Positions 40,866-43,108 of a DNA stretch of 43,108 nt are shown piece after piece; position 1 is the first letter of the stretch; each line of letters opens with the position of its first letter. The notes below the pieces were generated by a model. The model saw nothing but the letters and a program-made list of their open reading frames with translations. It searched no databases and had not been told where the DNA came from. The translations under genes were made by a program, and so were the position numbers. Source of the DNA: Elusimicrobia bacterium CG1_02_56_21 (GTDB lineage: Bacteria > Elusimicrobiota > Elusimicrobia > Elusimicrobiales > UBA9959); assembly GCA_001871115.1 (NCBI GenBank), contig MNUR01000103.1:1-43108 (forward strand). The letters run 5' to 3'.

Positions 40866-42995
40866 ATGACAAATTACCCGAAACCACTCCGCCTGGAAGA
40901 ACAGGTGGGGGATAAGTCCATTTCATTCGAAACAGGAGCCATCGCCAAGCAGTCAGGCGGTGCCGTGATCATCCGCATCGGAGACACCGTAGTGCTCTCC
41001 ACCGCGGTGCAGGCCAACAAGCCGAAAGACACCCCGCCCCAGTTCGTACCGCTCAGCTGCGACTACAAAGAGCGCACCTACGCGGCCGGCAAGATCCCCG
41101 GCGGCTTCTTCAAGCGCGAGGGCAAAGCCCGCGAGAAAGAAGTGCTCGCCTCCCGCCTGACCGACCGCGCCGTGCGCCCCCTGTTCCCGGATTACTTCAA
41201 TACCGAGACGCAGGTGGTCAACATGGTCATGTCCTACGACGGCGCCAACGATGCCGACGTGGTGTCCATCAACTCGGCCTCCGCGGCCCTGATGATCTCA
41301 GACATCCCGTGGAACGGCCCCGTGTCCGCCGTGCGCGTGGGAAAGATAGACGGGAAGTTCGTAATGAACCCCACCAACGAGCAGCGCCTGACCTCCGAGA
41401 TGGAAATGGTCATCTGCGGAAACCAGAACGGCATCCTGATGGTGGAAGGCGGGGCGCATGAGCTCCCCAACTCCGACCTCATCGCCGCCATGGAAGCAGC
41501 CAAGCCCGAACTCGAAAAACTCTGCAAACTGCAGATCAAGATGAAGGAACAGGTCGGCAAGCCCAAGGCCGCCGTCGCCACCCCCGAAATAAAGGCCGAG
41601 CTGAAGGCCGAAGTGGAAACGATGTGCCGCGCCGAAGTGGAGAGAATCCTCTCCTCCAAGCCCGAGAAGAAAGCGATGGAAAAGGCCCTCGAAGAGATCC
41701 GCGTCAAAGCCTACAAGGCGATGACCGAGAAATACCCGGCCGATCTGACCGCCTCCTACCAGGCCAAGACCGTGTTCGAGGATATCCTCTCCTCCGTCTG
41801 GCGCCGCATCACGCTTGACACCCAGGTCCGCACCGACGGCCGCAAGACCGAAGAGATCCGCGAGATCAACATAGACCCCGGCTTCCTGCCCCGCACCCAC
41901 GGCTCCGCCGTGTTCACCCGCGGCCAGACCCAGGCCCTTGTGGTGGCCACGCTCGGGACCTCGGACGACAAGCAGATGCTTGACGCTCTGGAAGGCAAGA
42001 CCTTCGACAGGTTCATGCTGCACTACAACTTCCCCAGCTACTCGGTAGGCGAAGTGAAGCCCGACAGGGGCCCCGGCCGCCGCGAAATAGGCCATGGCCA
42101 CCTCGCCAAGCGCGCGCTGCTGCCGCTCCTGCCCAGCGAAGAAGTCTTCCCTTATACCATCCGCCTCGTGTCCGACATCCTGGAATCAAACGGTTCCTCG
42201 TCGATGGCCACGGTTTGCGGCGGGTCCCTCGCGATGTTCGACGCCGGCGTGCCCCTGAAGGCCGCCTGCTCCGGCATAGCGATGGGCCTGGTGACCGACG
42301 GCTCAAAGTTCGCCGTGCTCTCCGACATCGCCGGCCTGGAAGACCACTACGGCGATATGGACTTCAAGATAACCGGTACGCGCCAGGGCGTGACCGCGCT
42401 GCAGATGGACGTGAAGCTCGCCACCGGCATCCCCATGAACATCATGAAGGAAGCCATCGAGCAGGCCACCCGCGGCCGCCTCCACATCCTGGACCTGATG
42501 GACAAAGCCCTGCCGGCGCAGCGCGCCGACATCTCCGAGTTCGCGCCCCGCATAGTGAAGCTGCAGATCCCCAAAGACAAGATCGGCGCCTTCATAGGGC
42601 CCGGCGGCAAGAATATCCGCGGCATCCAGGAGCGCACAGGAGCCAATATCGACGTTGAAGACGACGGCTCAGTGTTCATCTCAAGCTGCGACAAGGCCAG
42701 CCTTGAAGCCGCCAAATCCATGGTGGAAATGTTCACCGCGGAAGTGGAAGTAGGCAAAGTCTACAAGGGCAAAGTAGTATCAATAGTGGACTTCGGCGCC
42801 TTTGTGGAAATACTGCCCGGCAAAGAAGGCCTCCTGCACATCTCGGAAGTCGACGTCAGACGGATCAACCGCGTAGACGACGTCCTGAAGATGGGAGAGG
42901 AGATAGAAGTGAAGGTGCTCGAGGAGAACAACGGAAAATTCCGCCTCTCGCGCCGCGTGCTTTTGCAGCAGCCCGTTCAGTCTGAAAGGAAATAA
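40866..42995 (+). CDS. pnp: Polynucleotide phosphorylase
   Basis: PNPase degrades RNA 3' to 5' using phosphate. The 709-residue enzyme has two RNase PH domains (the second with [11 protein letters not shown] and [19 protein letters not shown]), then a KH domain ([16 protein letters not shown]) and an S1 domain ([17 protein letters not shown]). Its length is standard. It starts 3 bp after rpsO on a shared transcript. A 12-bp hairpin follows the stop. Confidence 0.97.
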   Translation: MTNYPKPLRLEEQVGDKSISFETGAIAKQSGGAVIIRIGDTVVLSTAVQANKPKDTPPQFVPLSCDYKERTYAAGKIPGGFFKREGKAREKEVLASRLTDRAVRPLFPDYFNTETQVVNMVMSYDGANDADVVSINSASAALMISDIPWNGPVSAVRVGKIDGKFVMNPTNEQRLTSEMEMVICGNQNGILMVEGGAHELPNSDLIAAMEAAKPELEKLCKLQIKMKEQVGKPKAAVATPEIKAELKAEVETMCRAEVERILSSKPEKKAMEKALEEIRVKAYKAMTEKYPADLTASYQAKTVFEDILSSVWRRITLDTQVRTDGRKTEEIREINIDPGFLPRTHGSAVFTRGQTQALVVATLGTSDDKQMLDALEGKTFDRFMLHYNFPSYSVGEVKPDRGPGRREIGHGHLAKRALLPLLPSEEVFPYTIRLVSDILESNGSSSMATVCGGSLAMFDAGVPLKAACSGIAMGLVTDGSKFAVLSDIAGLEDHYGDMDFKITGTRQGVTALQMDVKLATGIPMNIMKEAIEQATRGRLHILDLMDKALPAQRADISEFAPRIVKLQIPKDKIGAFIGPGGKNIRGIQERTGANIDVEDDGSVFISSCDKASLEAAKSMVEMFTAEVEVGKVYKGKVVSIVDFGAFVEILPGKEGLLHISEVDVRRINRVDDVLKMGEEIEVKVLEENNGKFRLSRRVLLQQPVQSERK

Positions 42996-43001
42996 GATAG
43001 A

Positions 43002-43032
43002 TCCGGCCCCCGCGTCCAAAGCGGGGGCCGGA
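43002..43032 (+). terminator. Strong hairpin after pnp, possible terminator
   Basis: A 12-bp GC-rich perfect stem (43002-43013 with 43021-43032) has a 7-base loop. No T-tract follows, so termination would need another factor or it is an mRNA-stabilising structure. Confidence 0.5.
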
Positions 43033-43053
43033 ATATTAACCGAGGCAAACAAG

Positions 43054-43108
43054 ATGAAAAAAACATCAAAACCGAAGGAAACAGCTTTCGACCAGGTTCA
43101 GAAGTTCT
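43054..43108 (+). CDS. Start of a further gene, cut by the window end
   Basis: An ATG at 43054 opens a frame with Lys-rich start MKKTSKPKETAFDQVQKF that runs to the window edge. GAGG lies 10 bases upstream. Eighteen codons are visible, too few to identify. Confidence 0.5.
   Translation, partial: MKKTSKPKETAFDQVQKF

Overview
The window is a GC-rich, gene-dense bacterial chromosome segment from a Gram-negative cell. The evidence for an outer membrane is a predicted beta-barrel, lipoproteins, an exported oligopeptidase and MltG. The cell makes menaquinone by the futalosine route, which suggests an anaerobic or facultative respirer. The gene mix would fit a lineage such as Elusimicrobiota, but that is an inference from overall impression, not from a marker I can test here. 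There is no phage, insertion sequence or CRISPR array. Most of the window is housekeeping DNA with tight operons and many ATGA/GTGA overlaps.

Region 1 (102-7722, + strand) is an almost complete futalosine menaquinone cluster. Early and middle steps are mqnE, mqnA, mqnC, mqnD and mqnB. Late steps are a UbiD-type decarboxylase, a UbiA-type prenyltransferase and the UbiX flavin prenyltransferase that supplies UbiD's cofactor. Only an aminofutalosine deaminase and the final methyltransferase are not seen.

Region 2 (7764-10494) looks like metal and redox response. It holds a beta-barrel gene and a Fur-family regulator, each preceded by a Fur-box-like palindrome, then a cysteine-rich periplasmic metal-binding protein that overlaps a Crp/Fnr regulator by one base. 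The regulator runs into hisS through an ATGA overlap.

Region 3 (10491-16418) has hisS, a strongly structured intergenic element (11792-11926), aspS, lipA, a membrane protein and a secreted protein of unknown function. Region 4 (16677-19576) is a hybrid histidine kinase plus a receiver-only response regulator, separated from a convergent HD-domain gene by a 168-bp element with 15-bp perfect terminal inverted repeats.

Region 5 (19820-34995, - strand) carries asnS and a small protein gene; a tyrS-fecR-thpR-mltG-tRNA-Ala unit with a duplicated 3' half of the tRNA; a PriA homologue whose helicase motifs are destroyed; ppdK-gmk-rpoZ-udg; and an exported oligopeptidase coupled to a 69-residue membrane protein. 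Region 6 (35037-43108) has a DUF4404 gene, cinA, a TlpA-like lipoprotein, an RMD1/DUF155-like membrane protein, an M23 peptidase, a small secreted protein, and rpsO-pnp behind a near-consensus promoter.

The observations most worth following are the helicase-dead PriA (25806-27830), the structured element between hisS and aspS, the terminal-inverted-repeat element between convergent genes, the tRNA-Ala half duplication with its break in the anticodon, and the Fur-type regulon. I did not find an unmistakably new multi-gene system. All calls come from reading the sequence, without database searches.
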